Of a DNA stretch of 64,000 nucleotides, positions 1 to 8,544 are shown in pieces. Each line of letters opens with the position of its first letter. The first letter of the stretch is position 1. The position numbers and the translations under genes are program-made. The notes below the pieces were generated by a model. It did no database searches. It saw only the letters and a program-made list of their open reading frames with translations, and had not been told where the DNA came from. Origin of the DNA: DATKFM01 sp046154965 (lineage in GTDB: Bacteria > Pseudomonadota > Alphaproteobacteria > Dongiales > Dongiaceae); assembly GCA_046154965.1 (NCBI GenBank), contig JBJXDY010000079.1, positions 1 through 64,000 of the forward strand, written 5' to 3'.

Positions 1-1
1 A

Positions 2-790
2 ACCGTTTCGGGATTTCATGACGCGATCGACCTGCATCTGGTGGAGACCAGCCCGGCGCTGCGGGAACTGCAGAAGTCGGCGATCGCCAAAGCGGCGCCG
101 GCGCTGAACCCCCATTGGCACGACATCTTTGACGAAGTGCCTGATGGCCCGCTGCTCCAAGTCAGCAACGAATTCTTCGACGCGCTGCCGATCCATCAGT
201 TCGAACAGCATCGCGGCCGCTGGCAGGAACGGATGGTGACGCTCAATGGCGAAGGCGACGAATTTGCCTTTGCCCTGCGCGCGCCCGGTCCTGCCTTCGC
301 TCTAGCGAGTCCGCCGGTACCGGCGGCGGAGGGAACCGTGCTGGAAGTATGTCCGGCGGCCATCACAGTGGCCAGCGCCATCGCCCGCCGCCTCGCTGCC
401 TTTGGCGGCGCCGCGCTCAACTTCGACTATGCCATCGGCGAAGGCGGCATCGGCGACAGCCTGCAGGCCGTCCGCCGCCATGGTAAACACGGCGTCCTGA
501 AGGATCCCGGCCTCGCCGATCTCTCCGCCCATGTGGATTTTGGCGCCATCGCCCGTGCGGTCCGCGAGGCCGGCGCCGTTGTTTATGGCCCGATCGCCCA
601 GGGCGAATTGCTGGAGCGCCTGGGCATCCAGACGCGCGCTCAGGCGCTGCAGCGGCGCGCCACGCCGGAGCAATCGGCCGACATCGCGGCCGCCATGGAG
701 CGCTTGCTCGATCTCCAGCAAATGGGCACCTTGTTCAAGGCGTTGGCGATGACCGCGCCCGGACTCGCCACTCCTGTCGGATTCCCATGA
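2..790 (+). CDS. MidA/NDUFAF7-family protein arginine methyltransferase, 5' partial
   Basis: The reading frame is open from base 2, so the true start lies upstream. About 262 residues remain of a family of roughly 350. The DUF185/MidA family comprises SAM-dependent methyltransferases; the mitochondrial member NDUFAF7 methylates an arginine of a complex I subunit. Family signatures visible here are LVETSP near the left edge, a segment reading QVSNEFFDALPIHQF, LNFDYAIGE, and ADLSAHVDFG. The SAM-binding glycine motif would lie in the missing part. The stop overlaps the next start as ATGA, so the gene is translationally coupled to pgeF. The family is clear. Target substrate in bacteria is inference. 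Confidence 0.9.
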   Translation, partial: TVSGFHDAIDLHLVETSPALRELQKSAIAKAAPALNPHWHDIFDEVPDGPLLQVSNEFFDALPIHQFEQHRGRWQERMVTLNGEGDEFAFALRAPGPAFALASPPVPAAEGTVLEVCPAAITVASAIARRLAAFGGAALNFDYAIGEGGIGDSLQAVRRHGKHGVLKDPGLADLSAHVDFGAIARAVREAGAVVYGPIAQGELLERLGIQTRAQALQRRATPEQSADIAAAMERLLDLQQMGTLFKALAMTAPGLATPVGFP

Positions 791-1569
791 CAAAGCTTGC
801 GCCGTTGCAGTCGGAATCGCTTGCCCAGCTGGATGGCATTCGCCACGCCTTCTACACCAGACGCGGCGGCGTCAGCGAGGGCATCTACGACTCCCTGAAT
901 TGCGGCCTGGGGTCGGGCGATCTGCGCGATGCCGTGATCGAGAACAGGCGGCGCGCCATGGCGTTCCTCGAGCTGCCGGAGGCGGCGTTGGCCACCAGTT
1001 TCCAGATTCACAGCCCCGACGTCATCGTGGTGGATCAGGTCTGGCCCCGCGATGAGCGGCCGAAAGCCGACGCCATGGTTACGCGCGCGCCCGGAATCGC
1101 CCTGGGCATCCTGACCGCCGATTGCGCGCCCGTTATGTTTGCCGACAATTTCAACGGCATCGTCGGCGCCGCCCATGCAGGCTGGCGCGGCGCGCTATCG
1201 GGCATTGCCGAGGCCACCATCGCCGCCATGGTGCAGCTAGGCGCCGAGCCCCGCGGCATCCAGGCCGCTATCGGCCCATGTATTGCCCAGGCTTCCTACG
1301 AAGTAGGACCGGAGTTTCCCGGTCTCTTCCTCAAACAGGACGAAGGCAACCGGCGGTTCTTCGGGCCGTCGCAGCGGCCGGGGCATTCTATGTTCGATCT
1401 CGGCGGCTATCTCGCGGCCCGCCTGCGGGCCATCGGCATTGGCGGGGTGGAAATCGTCGCCCGCGACACCTGCGCCGAAGCGGAAGATTTCTTCAGCTAC
1501 CGCCGCACGACATTGTCCCGGGGCAAGGACTATGGCCGCGGGCTGTCGGCGATCGCCCTTGCCGGCTAG
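787..1569 (+). CDS. pgeF: Peptidoglycan editing factor PgeF / YfiH-type multicopper (laccase-domain) protein
   Basis: 260 residues, the usual length for the Cu-oxidase_4 (YfiH, DUF152) family. Conserved metal-site residues are visible: His75 in FQIHSPD, Cys113 in TADCAPV and His130 in AAHAGWRG, followed by IGPCI. In Escherichia coli PgeF keeps peptidoglycan precursors correct by removing wrongly incorporated serine. Related proteins act on purine nucleosides or phenols, so the reaction in this organism is not certain. The start ATG overlaps the midA stop by four bases, indicating one transcript with midA, an order common in alphaproteobacteria. Confidence 0.92.
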   Translation: MTKLAPLQSESLAQLDGIRHAFYTRRGGVSEGIYDSLNCGLGSGDLRDAVIENRRRAMAFLELPEAALATSFQIHSPDVIVVDQVWPRDERPKADAMVTRAPGIALGILTADCAPVMFADNFNGIVGAAHAGWRGALSGIAEATIAAMVQLGAEPRGIQAAIGPCIAQASYEVGPEFPGLFLKQDEGNRRFFGPSQRPGHSMFDLGGYLAARLRAIGIGGVEIVARDTCAEAEDFFSYRRTTLSRGKDYGRGLSAIALAG

Positions 1570-1599
1570 CGCCGTCAGATCGGCCCCTCGAACCGATCC

Positions 1600-1668
1600 A
1601 TGCCGCACCTTTTGTATTTCATCTTGTTTTGCATCGCCGGGCTGATCGCCCTGGTCGTGCTGCTCTAG
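1600..1668 (+). CDS. Possible 22-residue single-pass membrane peptide
   Basis: A short frame from ATG 1600 to TAG 1668 encodes 22 residues, almost all hydrophobic from residue 4 onward (leucine, isoleucine, phenylalanine, valine), which would form one membrane span. It lies 30 bases after pgeF on the same strand, in a region with no other gene. There is no strong ribosome binding site: only weak purine content precedes the ATG. A chance frame is possible, but a stop-terminated fully hydrophobic peptide directly behind an operon is typical of small membrane proteins missed by annotation. Conservation among relatives would decide. Confidence 0.3.
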   Translation: MPHLLYFILFCIAGLIALVVLL

Positions 1669-1800
1669 AAAAACAAACCCGGCGCCGCGATAATCGCCAG
1701 CGCCGGGCTTGCATCGTGGAAGCTTAAACTTGTCGAAGCGAGAAGCTCGACAACGCCGGCGGCGAGAAACTATGCGCTTCGCCGGCGCAGAGACGGCAAA

Positions 1801-1905
1801 CTACTTGCGCTTGGAGCGCTTCGCCGTCTTCTTCACCGAACGCTTCTTGGCGGCCACGGACTTGCGCTTCGTGACCTTCTTCCGCTTCTTTGCCTTCATA
1901 GCCAT
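1801..1905 (-). CDS. Lys/Arg-rich histone H1-like small basic protein (34 aa)
   Basis: A 34-residue frame beginning MAMKAKKRKK and ending KRSKRK. About half of the residues are lysine or arginine, with alanine, serine, threonine and valine between them and no acidic residue. The composition and KK.AK repeats match the C-terminal tail of histone H1-like proteins of bacteria, which bind DNA non-specifically. A good Shine-Dalgarno AGGAG sits seven bases before the ATG. It is much shorter than classical H1-like proteins and could instead be a ribosome-associated basic peptide. The role is inference from composition only. Confidence 0.6.
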   Translation of the reverse strand: MAMKAKKRKKVTKRKSVAAKKRSVKKTAKRSKRK

Positions 1906-2284
1906 TTCAGACTCCTACGTCTTGTTGTGGTCCTGCGCGGCGAACATCGCCGCCACCACCGGTCCACTGGTACGGGAATTTAGTTAACAAACCTTTATCA
2001 AGAATCTTTTCTGACGGCGGCGCGGGACCCTGCCGGGCGCATCGTCGACGGCGCATGAGCATTGCCGGTGCAAGTTCCTGGGATCGCTGACAGCGCCTTG
2101 ATGCGCCGATGACACGGCGCACGAAGCGATTAAATGCGCCGCGTGATTCGCCGCACCGGCGGCGGATTTTGCGCCGATCTACAGCGGTTTACAGGCTTAT
2201 GACAGGTTGTTATATGTCCGCGCGCCCGGGACGACGCCGATTCGAAGCGCCGGCAGGGCAAGGGGAAGCGTCAGGGTCGGTCTC
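1906..2284. other. Intergenic region between divergent H1-like gene and prs
   Basis: 379 bases with no convincing gene. It holds an AT-rich island at about 1975-2013 in otherwise GC-rich DNA, probably the promoter zone of the minus-strand H1-like gene, and a sigma70-like promoter for prs at 2188-2216. A longer in-frame extension of prs to 2207 exists but starts upstream of the predicted transcript start. Confidence 0.5.
2188..2216 (+). promoter_or_regulatory. Predicted sigma70-type promoter of prs
   Basis: TTTACA at 2188-2193 (five of six matches to TTGACA), a 17-base spacer, and TATATG at 2211-2216 (four of six matches to TATAAT). Transcription would begin near 2223, leaving a leader of about 60 bases before the prs ATG at 2285. 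This supports the 2285 start over the longer frame. It is prediction from sequence only. Confidence 0.5.
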
Positions 2285-3217
<933 letters not shown>

Positions 3218-3478
3218 GCCGATTTCGGCTCCGATCGCCGGCAATTGACGCAGCGCGGCGGTTGCGGCAGTAATACGCGCCTTTTTGGCGGCAGGACGCC
3301 CGGAAACGGGCGCGCATGCGGTTCCGATAACTCCCATTAATTCATTGATTTAACGGGGTTATCTCCTGCACTCCGCCGCCATGGCAGGCCCGAGGGAGAT
3401 GATCCCGATGGCCGGCCGAACCCGGAGAGCGGCACCCCTGGAGGCCGTCTCCATATCTGACCAACGGAGCAATGACCA

Positions 3479-4246
3479 ATGAGCGAAGTTCATACCATTA
3501 CCGCTAACAAGCGGGACCGGGCCGGAAAGGGGGCCGCCCGGGCGACGCGACGCGAAGGCCACGTCCCCGGCGTTATCTACGGCAACAAGCAGAGCCCCGT
3601 GCTGATCGCCCTCGATCCGCGGGAAATCGACCGCGAGATCCACAAGAAGGGCTTCTACACCACGCTGTTCGACCTCAAGGTTGGCGGCGACGCCCACCGG
3701 GTGCTGGCGCGCGATATCCAGTTCGATCCCGTGACCGATCGCGTGGTCCATGCGGATTTCATGCGCGTCACCGACGCGACGCGGGTGCGCGTGCATGTGC
3801 CGGTAGCCTTCACGAATGAAGGCCTCTCGCCGGGCATCAAGCGCGGTGGCGTGCTGAACGTGGTGCGTCACGACATCGAAATGTACTGCTCGGCCGGCAA
3901 CATTCCGCAGTCCATCGTGGTGGATGTGAAGGAGTTGGATATCGGCGATTCCGTCCATATCAGTATGATCAAGCTGCCCGAAGGCGTCCGGCCGGTGATC
4001 ACCGACCGCGATTTCACCATCGCCTCCGTCGCGCCGCCTACCGTGGTCGTGGAGACCGTGGTCGCCGCGCCGACGGAAGTGACCGCCGAGGCCGCAGCCG
4101 CTGCTGCAGCCGCTGGCGGCGCCCCTGGCGCACCCGGCACGGCGCCTGCCGCTGGCGCAGCAGCGGCCGCCGCGCCCGCCAAGGGTGGCGCAACCCCGGC
4201 TGCACCCGCCAAGGGCGGAGACGAAAAGAAGGGCGGCAAGAAGTAG
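3479..4246 (+). CDS. rplY: 50S ribosomal protein L25/general stress protein Ctc
   Basis: 255 residues. The N-terminal L25 domain (about 1-95, beginning with EVHTITANKRDRAGKG) binds 5S rRNA in the large ribosomal subunit. The middle beta-rich Ctc/TL5 domain spans about 100-190. The last 55 residues form a low-complexity alanine/glycine/proline tail ending in lysines (GGDEKKGGKK). The Ctc form with a C-terminal domain is the usual one in alphaproteobacteria, where it is commonly followed by pth as here (18-base gap). The tail is longer and more alanine-rich than in many relatives and is probably disordered. Confidence 0.95.
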   Translation: MSEVHTITANKRDRAGKGAARATRREGHVPGVIYGNKQSPVLIALDPREIDREIHKKGFYTTLFDLKVGGDAHRVLARDIQFDPVTDRVVHADFMRVTDATRVRVHVPVAFTNEGLSPGIKRGGVLNVVRHDIEMYCSAGNIPQSIVVDVKELDIGDSVHISMIKLPEGVRPVITDRDFTIASVAPPTVVVETVVAAPTEVTAEAAAAAAAAGGAPGAPGTAPAAGAAAAAAPAKGGATPAAPAKGGDEKKGGKK

Positions 4247-4264
4247 CCGTCGGGCAGATGGAGC

Positions 4265-4873
4265 ATGCGGCTGCTCGTTGGCCTGGGCAATCCGGGGCCC
4301 GGCCATGCGGGCGACCGGCATAACATCGGTTTCATGGCGGTGGACGAGATCGTCCGCCGCCATGGTTTTTCCGCATATCGCCAGCGTTTCCTGGGCCTCG
4401 CCGCAGAAGGCACGGTCGGCGGCGAGCGCGTTCTGGCGCTGAAGCCGGAGACCTACATGAATCGCTCCGGGTCGGCGGTGCAGGAAGCGGTCCAGTTCTA
4501 CAAGATCGAATTGCCGGACATTATCGTCATCTATGACGAGATCGACCTGGCGCCCGGCCGGATCCGGGTCAAGCAGGGCGGCGGATCGGGCGGGCATAAC
4601 GGCATCCGCAGCATCGACGGCCATTTGGGGCCCGACTATTGGCGGGTGCGCTTGGGCGTCGGACATCCCGGCCATCCGGATCTGGTGGCGCCCTATGTGC
4701 TGCGGCCGTTCGACCAGGAGGAGCGGCCGATGTTCCGGAAGCTGATCGAGGCGGTGGCCGACGCCTTTCCGCTGCTGGTGGCCGGCGATCCGAACGGCTT
4801 CATGAGCAAGGTGAATGTCCTGGCGCCCGCGCCAAAGCCGCCGAAGCCGGAAGAAGACGCGCCGCCGAAGTAA
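4265..4873 (+). CDS. pth: Peptidyl-tRNA hydrolase
   Basis: 202 residues. It releases peptides from peptidyl-tRNAs dropped by the ribosome, recycling tRNA. The N-terminal LVGLGNPGPGHAGDRHNIGF contains Asn9 and the catalytic His19 (equivalent to E. coli His20). The conserved KPETYMNRSG and the GGHNGIRS block follow. The C-terminal 20 residues are a proline/lysine-rich tail outside the enzyme fold. It lies between rplY and ychF, the classical alphaproteobacterial rplY-pth-ychF order, and is probably co-transcribed with rplY. Confidence 0.95.
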   Translation: MRLLVGLGNPGPGHAGDRHNIGFMAVDEIVRRHGFSAYRQRFLGLAAEGTVGGERVLALKPETYMNRSGSAVQEAVQFYKIELPDIIVIYDEIDLAPGRIRVKQGGGSGGHNGIRSIDGHLGPDYWRVRLGVGHPGHPDLVAPYVLRPFDQEERPMFRKLIEAVADAFPLLVAGDPNGFMSKVNVLAPAPKPPKPEEDAPPK

Positions 4874-4918
4874 AGGCCAGCGGCGCGAATAGCGAGTTTC
4901 ATTCGATGGGAACGGATC

Positions 4919-6016
4919 ATGGGATTTGAATGCGGCATCGTCGGCCTGCCCAATGTGGGCAAATCGACGCTCTTCAACGCGCTGACCGCTACGGCGGCCG
5001 CGCAGGCGGCCAACTATCCCTTCTGCACCATCGAGCCTAATGTCGGCCGAGTCGCCGTGCCAGATCCGCGCCTGGAGAAGATCGCCGCGCTGGGCAAGTC
5101 CGCCAAGATCATTCCGACGCAGCTGGGCTTCGTCGATATCGCCGGGCTGGTGCGCGGCGCCAGCAAGGGCGAAGGGTTGGGCAATCAGTTCCTGGCAAAT
5201 ATCCGGGAAGTGGACGCCATCATCCATGTGCTGCGCTGTTTTTCCGGCGAAGTCACCCATGTGGAGGGCAGCGTCAACCCGATCCGCGATGCGGACACGG
5301 TGGATACCGAACTCATGCTGGCGGACCTTGACAGCCTGGAAAAGCGCACCGACGCCACCGCGAAGAAGGCGCGGGGCGGCGACAAGGAAGCGAAGATGTT
5401 CCTGGCAGTCATGGAGCCGGTGCTGGAAGCGCTTCGCGCAGGCAAGTCCGCCCGCAGCGTTGCGCTTTCGCCGGAACAGAAACCGATCTTGAAGCAACTG
5501 CAGTTGATGACCTCTAAGCCCGTGCTCTATGCCTGCAACGTCGACGAGGCCTCGGCCGCGACCGGCAACGAATGGTCGCGCAAAGTTGAGGCGCGCGCCA
5601 AAGAGGAAGGCGCGGAAGCCGTGGTGATCTCAGCTGCCATCGAGGCGGAAGTGGCGCTGCTGACCGATCCCAAGGACAAGCAAGAGTTCCTGGCATCGCT
5701 GAATCTCACGGAAGCCGGGCTCGATCGCGTCATCCGCGCCGGCTATCACCTGCTCGATCTCATCACCTTCTTTACCGTGGGTCCAAAGGAGGCGCGGGCC
5801 TGGACCGTGCGCCGCGGCGCCAAGGCGCCGGAAGCGGCCGGCGTCATCCACACCGATTTCGAGCGCGGCTTCATACGCTCGGAGACCATCAGCTATGACG
5901 ATTTCGTGACCTTCGGCGGCGAACAAGCCGCAAAGGATGCCGGCAAGATGCGGTCCGAAGGCAAGGATTATGTCATGCAGGACGGCGACATCGTGAATTT
6001 CCGCTTTAATGTCTGA
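4919..6016 (+). CDS. ychF: Redox-regulated ATPase/GTPase YchF (OLA1 type)
   Basis: 365 residues, typical length. The P-loop GLPNVGKST is at residues 9-17, the G3 region reads DIAGLVRGASKGEG, and the G4 motif is NVDE rather than NKxD, the known reason YchF prefers ATP to GTP. A coiled-coil insertion occupies about 130-170, and the C-terminal TGS domain carries GVIHTDFERGFIRSETISYDDF. YchF binds ribosomes and is linked to stress responses and translation initiation. It follows pth by 45 bases in a conserved order. Confidence 0.95.
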   Translation: MGFECGIVGLPNVGKSTLFNALTATAAAQAANYPFCTIEPNVGRVAVPDPRLEKIAALGKSAKIIPTQLGFVDIAGLVRGASKGEGLGNQFLANIREVDAIIHVLRCFSGEVTHVEGSVNPIRDADTVDTELMLADLDSLEKRTDATAKKARGGDKEAKMFLAVMEPVLEALRAGKSARSVALSPEQKPILKQLQLMTSKPVLYACNVDEASAATGNEWSRKVEARAKEEGAEAVVISAAIEAEVALLTDPKDKQEFLASLNLTEAGLDRVIRAGYHLLDLITFFTVGPKEARAWTVRRGAKAPEAAGVIHTDFERGFIRSETISYDDFVTFGGEQAAKDAGKMRSEGKDYVMQDGDIVNFRFNV

Positions 6017-6167
6017 CGGCGGCAGTCACCGGTAAGTGACTTTGTCACCGACTCTTTCCAATCGATGGTTACGCCCTCGTGCGTACTTGCGCGCATTGGC
6101 GTCAATACTATTTCCCTGTCACTCAATTCATTCATGCAACCGCACGTCACACGGAGAGGACATCCCC

Positions 6168-6776
6168 ATGAAGCTCTACTTTTCGCCGGGCGCCTGCTCG
6201 CTGTCGCCCCACATTGTCCTGCGCGAAGCCGGATACAAGTTCGACGCAGAACAGGTCGATCTCGGCACCAAGAAGACAAAGAGCGGCGGCGACTTCACCA
6301 AGGTCAACGCCAAGGGCTATGTGCCGGCATTGCAGCTCGACAACGGTGAAAATCTCACCGAGGGCGTCGCCATCGTCAGCTATCTCGCCGATCAGAAACC
6401 CGAGTCCAATCTGCTGCCGAAGAACGGCACCTTCGAGCGCTACCGCGCTCAGGAATGGCTGACCTATGTCAGCTCGGAAATCCACAAGACGTTCTCGCCG
6501 CTGTTCAATCCGGACACCCCGGATGCCTACAAGCAGATGGCCGTCGACAGGCTCGGCCAGCGTTTCGAGTACCTGAACAAGCATCTGGACGGAAAGCAGT
6601 ACCTGATGGGCTCGCAGTTCACCGCCGCTGACGCCTACCTGTTCACGGTGGCGAGCTGGTCGCCCCATGTGAAGATCGATCTCGGCAAATGGCCCGCGCT
6701 GAAGGCCTATGTCGACCGCGTCGCCGCGCGTCCTGCGGTGCAGGCGGCGCTGAAGGCGGAAGGCCTGCTCCACTAG
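6168..6776 (+). CDS. Beta-class glutathione S-transferase
   Basis: 202 residues from ATG 6168, preceded by GGAGAGG. The frame extends upstream, but the family begins at MKLYFSPGACSLSPH. Cys10 in SPGAC is the beta-class residue that forms a mixed disulfide with glutathione. Thioredoxin-like domain to about residue 80, then the alpha-helical C-terminal domain with the conserved TAADAYLF block. It conjugates or transfers glutathione in detoxification; the natural substrate is unknown. A terminator-like hairpin follows at 6799-6828, so it appears monocistronic. Resembles E. coli GstA in length and Cys10. Confidence 0.9.
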   Translation: MKLYFSPGACSLSPHIVLREAGYKFDAEQVDLGTKKTKSGGDFTKVNAKGYVPALQLDNGENLTEGVAIVSYLADQKPESNLLPKNGTFERYRAQEWLTYVSSEIHKTFSPLFNPDTPDAYKQMAVDRLGQRFEYLNKHLDGKQYLMGSQFTAADAYLFTVASWSPHVKIDLGKWPALKAYVDRVAARPAVQAALKAEGLLH

Positions 6777-6798
6777 CCCCGTCTTCGTTTGTCATCGA

Positions 6799-6828
6799 GA
6801 GGGCGCGGCCCGTTGGCTGCGCTCTTTT
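6799..6828 (+). terminator. Rho-independent terminator after GST
   Basis: Arms 6799-6810 and 6815-6824 pair over ten base pairs (one G:T, a two-base bulge) around the loop CGTT, directly followed by TTTT at 6825-6828. It begins 23 bases after the GST stop and faces the convergent glyoxalase-like gene. Confidence 0.65.
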
Positions 6829-6846
6829 CGTTTGCACCCCGACAGA

Positions 6847-7707
6847 TCAGGAGCTGGACGCGGTTACGAATTCGACGATCGCGCTGTTGGTCCCGGCCGG
6901 CGGCACCGCGATGCCGCGCGGCGTCGGAATGACGGTCACGCCTCGCGCCTCCAGGTAGTCAGCCGCATCGGCGAGGATCAGCACGCCGATCCGCATCGCG
7001 GCACACCAGGGCGGCGCGATATCTGGGATATCGATTCCCGGATTGGACGCCCGCAGCTGGGATGCGGTCATGAATTCGAGCAGCCCGCTGTGGGTCCGGA
7101 CGATCGTCGCACCATCTTTCGCGCTGACGGCATCGCCGCCGAACAGCTTGCGATAGGCCGGCGCCGTCGCTGCCGGATCCGCGACCACCGAAACCACAGA
7201 CTCCAGCGACACGGCGCGCAGCGCGTGAACGATCCAGTTCCTGCCCCGGATGATCTCCGGCGACAGATGCTGGCAGAAGAATGCGCGAAGGCCGGGCGTC
7301 TCCTCCGGCGGCAAATGCACCAGCTTGAAGGCCGGCAGGAGATCGCCGTCGGGCATTTCGAGCGCGCGCTTGAGATCGCGCGGACCTTCGGGATGCAGGC
7401 CCTGTGCCTTAAGCCAGGCGGCCGTGACATCGGCGTCGCGGCTTTTGAAGGCGAGCCCCAGCAGCCCTTCCCGCTGCTCCAGAAAATTGTCGAGATCGTT
7501 GGTGAATTTCGTCGGATCGACGATGCCCAGCAGCTCGATATAGCCACGCTCCAGCATGATGCAGTAGTTCGCCGTGCCCCAGCCGATATGGCGGCCGCGG
7601 GGCGTTGTCTGCAGCCCCAGCCGCGACCAGGCTGTGCGCGCGGCCTCGAGATCCCGCACGCCGATCAGCGTGTGGTCGATGCCGGTGATGGCGCTTTGTT
7701 TGATCAT
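6847..7707 (-). CDS. VOC-superfamily glyoxalase-like domain protein
   Basis: 286 residues. Begins with GIDHTLIGVRDLEAARTAWSRLG, the beta-alpha-beta opening of the vicinal oxygen chelate fold, with the metal-type histidine in the first strand. The family matches the glyoxalase-like (PF13468-type) enzymes rather than short glyoxalase I. A second VOC half starts about residue 145 (NWIVHALRAVSLESVVSV), so the protein carries two pseudo-repeats. Function is not assigned; family members include dioxygenase-like and isomerase-like proteins. It lies convergent to the GST gene and downstream of petC on the same strand. Confidence 0.8.
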   Translation of the reverse strand: MIKQSAITGIDHTLIGVRDLEAARTAWSRLGLQTTPRGRHIGWGTANYCIMLERGYIELLGIVDPTKFTNDLDNFLEQREGLLGLAFKSRDADVTAAWLKAQGLHPEGPRDLKRALEMPDGDLLPAFKLVHLPPEETPGLRAFFCQHLSPEIIRGRNWIVHALRAVSLESVVSVVADPAATAPAYRKLFGGDAVSAKDGATIVRTHSGLLEFMTASQLRASNPGIDIPDIAPPWCAAMRIGVLILADAADYLEARGVTVIPTPRGIAVPPAGTNSAIVEFVTASSS

Positions 7708-7731
7708 CGGCGGCAGGCTCCAAATGCGAAA

Positions 7732-7752
7732 GGGCGGATCGACGACCCGCCC
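7732..7752 (-). terminator. Possible weak terminator after petC
   Basis: A six-base-pair GC stem (GGGCGG with CCGCCC) and nine-base loop lies 30 bases past the petC stop. On the minus strand it is followed only by TTTCGC, so termination would be weak and some readthrough into the VOC gene is likely. Confidence 0.35.
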
Positions 7753-7782
7753 CTTCCGCTCATGCTTCGTCCGTGGCGAACT

Positions 7783-8544
7783 TCAGTGCAATTCCGACCA
7801 GATCTTCTTTTTTGTCGCGAACAGCATCGCCGACAGAATGACCAGGAACAGGAGCACGCCGACGCCGGTTTCCTTACGATGTTCGGTCTCCGGCTCCGCG
7901 GCCCAGGCGAGGAAGGCCGTGACGTCCATTGACATCTGGTCCAACGTCGCCTCCGTGCCGTCGGCATAGGTGACGGCGCCGTCGCTCAGCGGCTGCAGCA
8001 TGGCGATCTGTTGACCCGGGAAGTACTTGTTGTAATTCATCCCGTCGGCCATTTTCATGTCGGCCGGCGGCTCGCCATAGCCGGTGATTAGTCCGTGCAG
8101 ATAATTGGCGCCGCCGACCCGGGCCTTGACGATCAGCGAGAGGTCAGGCGGCAGCGCGCCATTGTTGGCCGCCCGCGCCGCCTGCTCGTTGGCGAATGGC
8201 GCTTTGAATTTGTCCGACGGCAAGCCGGGCCGTTCGAACATTTCGCCCTCGCCGTTCGGACCGTCGGTGACTGTCGCCGCGGCGGCGATCTGCTTGATCT
8301 GCTCTTCGTCGAAGCCGATATCAGAGAGATTGCGATAGGACAGCAGGTTCAGGCTGTGGCAGCCCGAGCAAACCTCGTTATAGACCTGAAAGCCTCGCTG
8401 CAGAGCGCCGCGATCGAATGTCCCGAAGATGCCGCTCCAGGACCATTGAACCTCCGGCAGCGGCTCGCCGCCTTCGGCAGCCTGGGCAATGCCGGAAAGG
8501 CCGGCCAGCGCCGCAACGATCGTTGCCGTGAGAAACTTGCGCAT
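7783..8544 (-). CDS. petC: Cytochrome c1, bc1 complex subunit
   Basis: 253 residues. N-terminal signal peptide (residues 1-22, cleavage after AQA), heme c motif C59-S-G-C62-H63, and a C-terminal membrane anchor at about 231-246 followed by KKKIW, the topology of cytochrome c1. It accepts electrons from the Rieske centre and passes them to soluble cytochrome c in the periplasm. The ATG at 8544 overlaps the cytochrome b stop (TGATG), which fixes the start although the frame is open further upstream. Last gene of petABC. Confidence 0.96.
   Translation of the reverse strand: MRKFLTATIVAALAGLSGIAQAAEGGEPLPEVQWSWSGIFGTFDRGALQRGFQVYNEVCSGCHSLNLLSYRNLSDIGFDEEQIKQIAAAATVTDGPNGEGEMFERPGLPSDKFKAPFANEQAARAANNGALPPDLSLIVKARVGGANYLHGLITGYGEPPADMKMADGMNYNKYFPGQQIAMLQPLSDGAVTYADGTEATLDQMSMDVTAFLAWAAEPETEHRKETGVGVLLFLVILSAMLFATKKKIWSELH

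Noticed and set aside
2207..2284. Longer prs start at 2207
   Set aside because: It lies upstream of the predicted transcript start near 2223 and adds residues absent from the family.
3359..5497. Minus-strand open frame across rplY, pth and ychF
   Set aside because: It covers three well-supported genes on the other strand and has no family feature.
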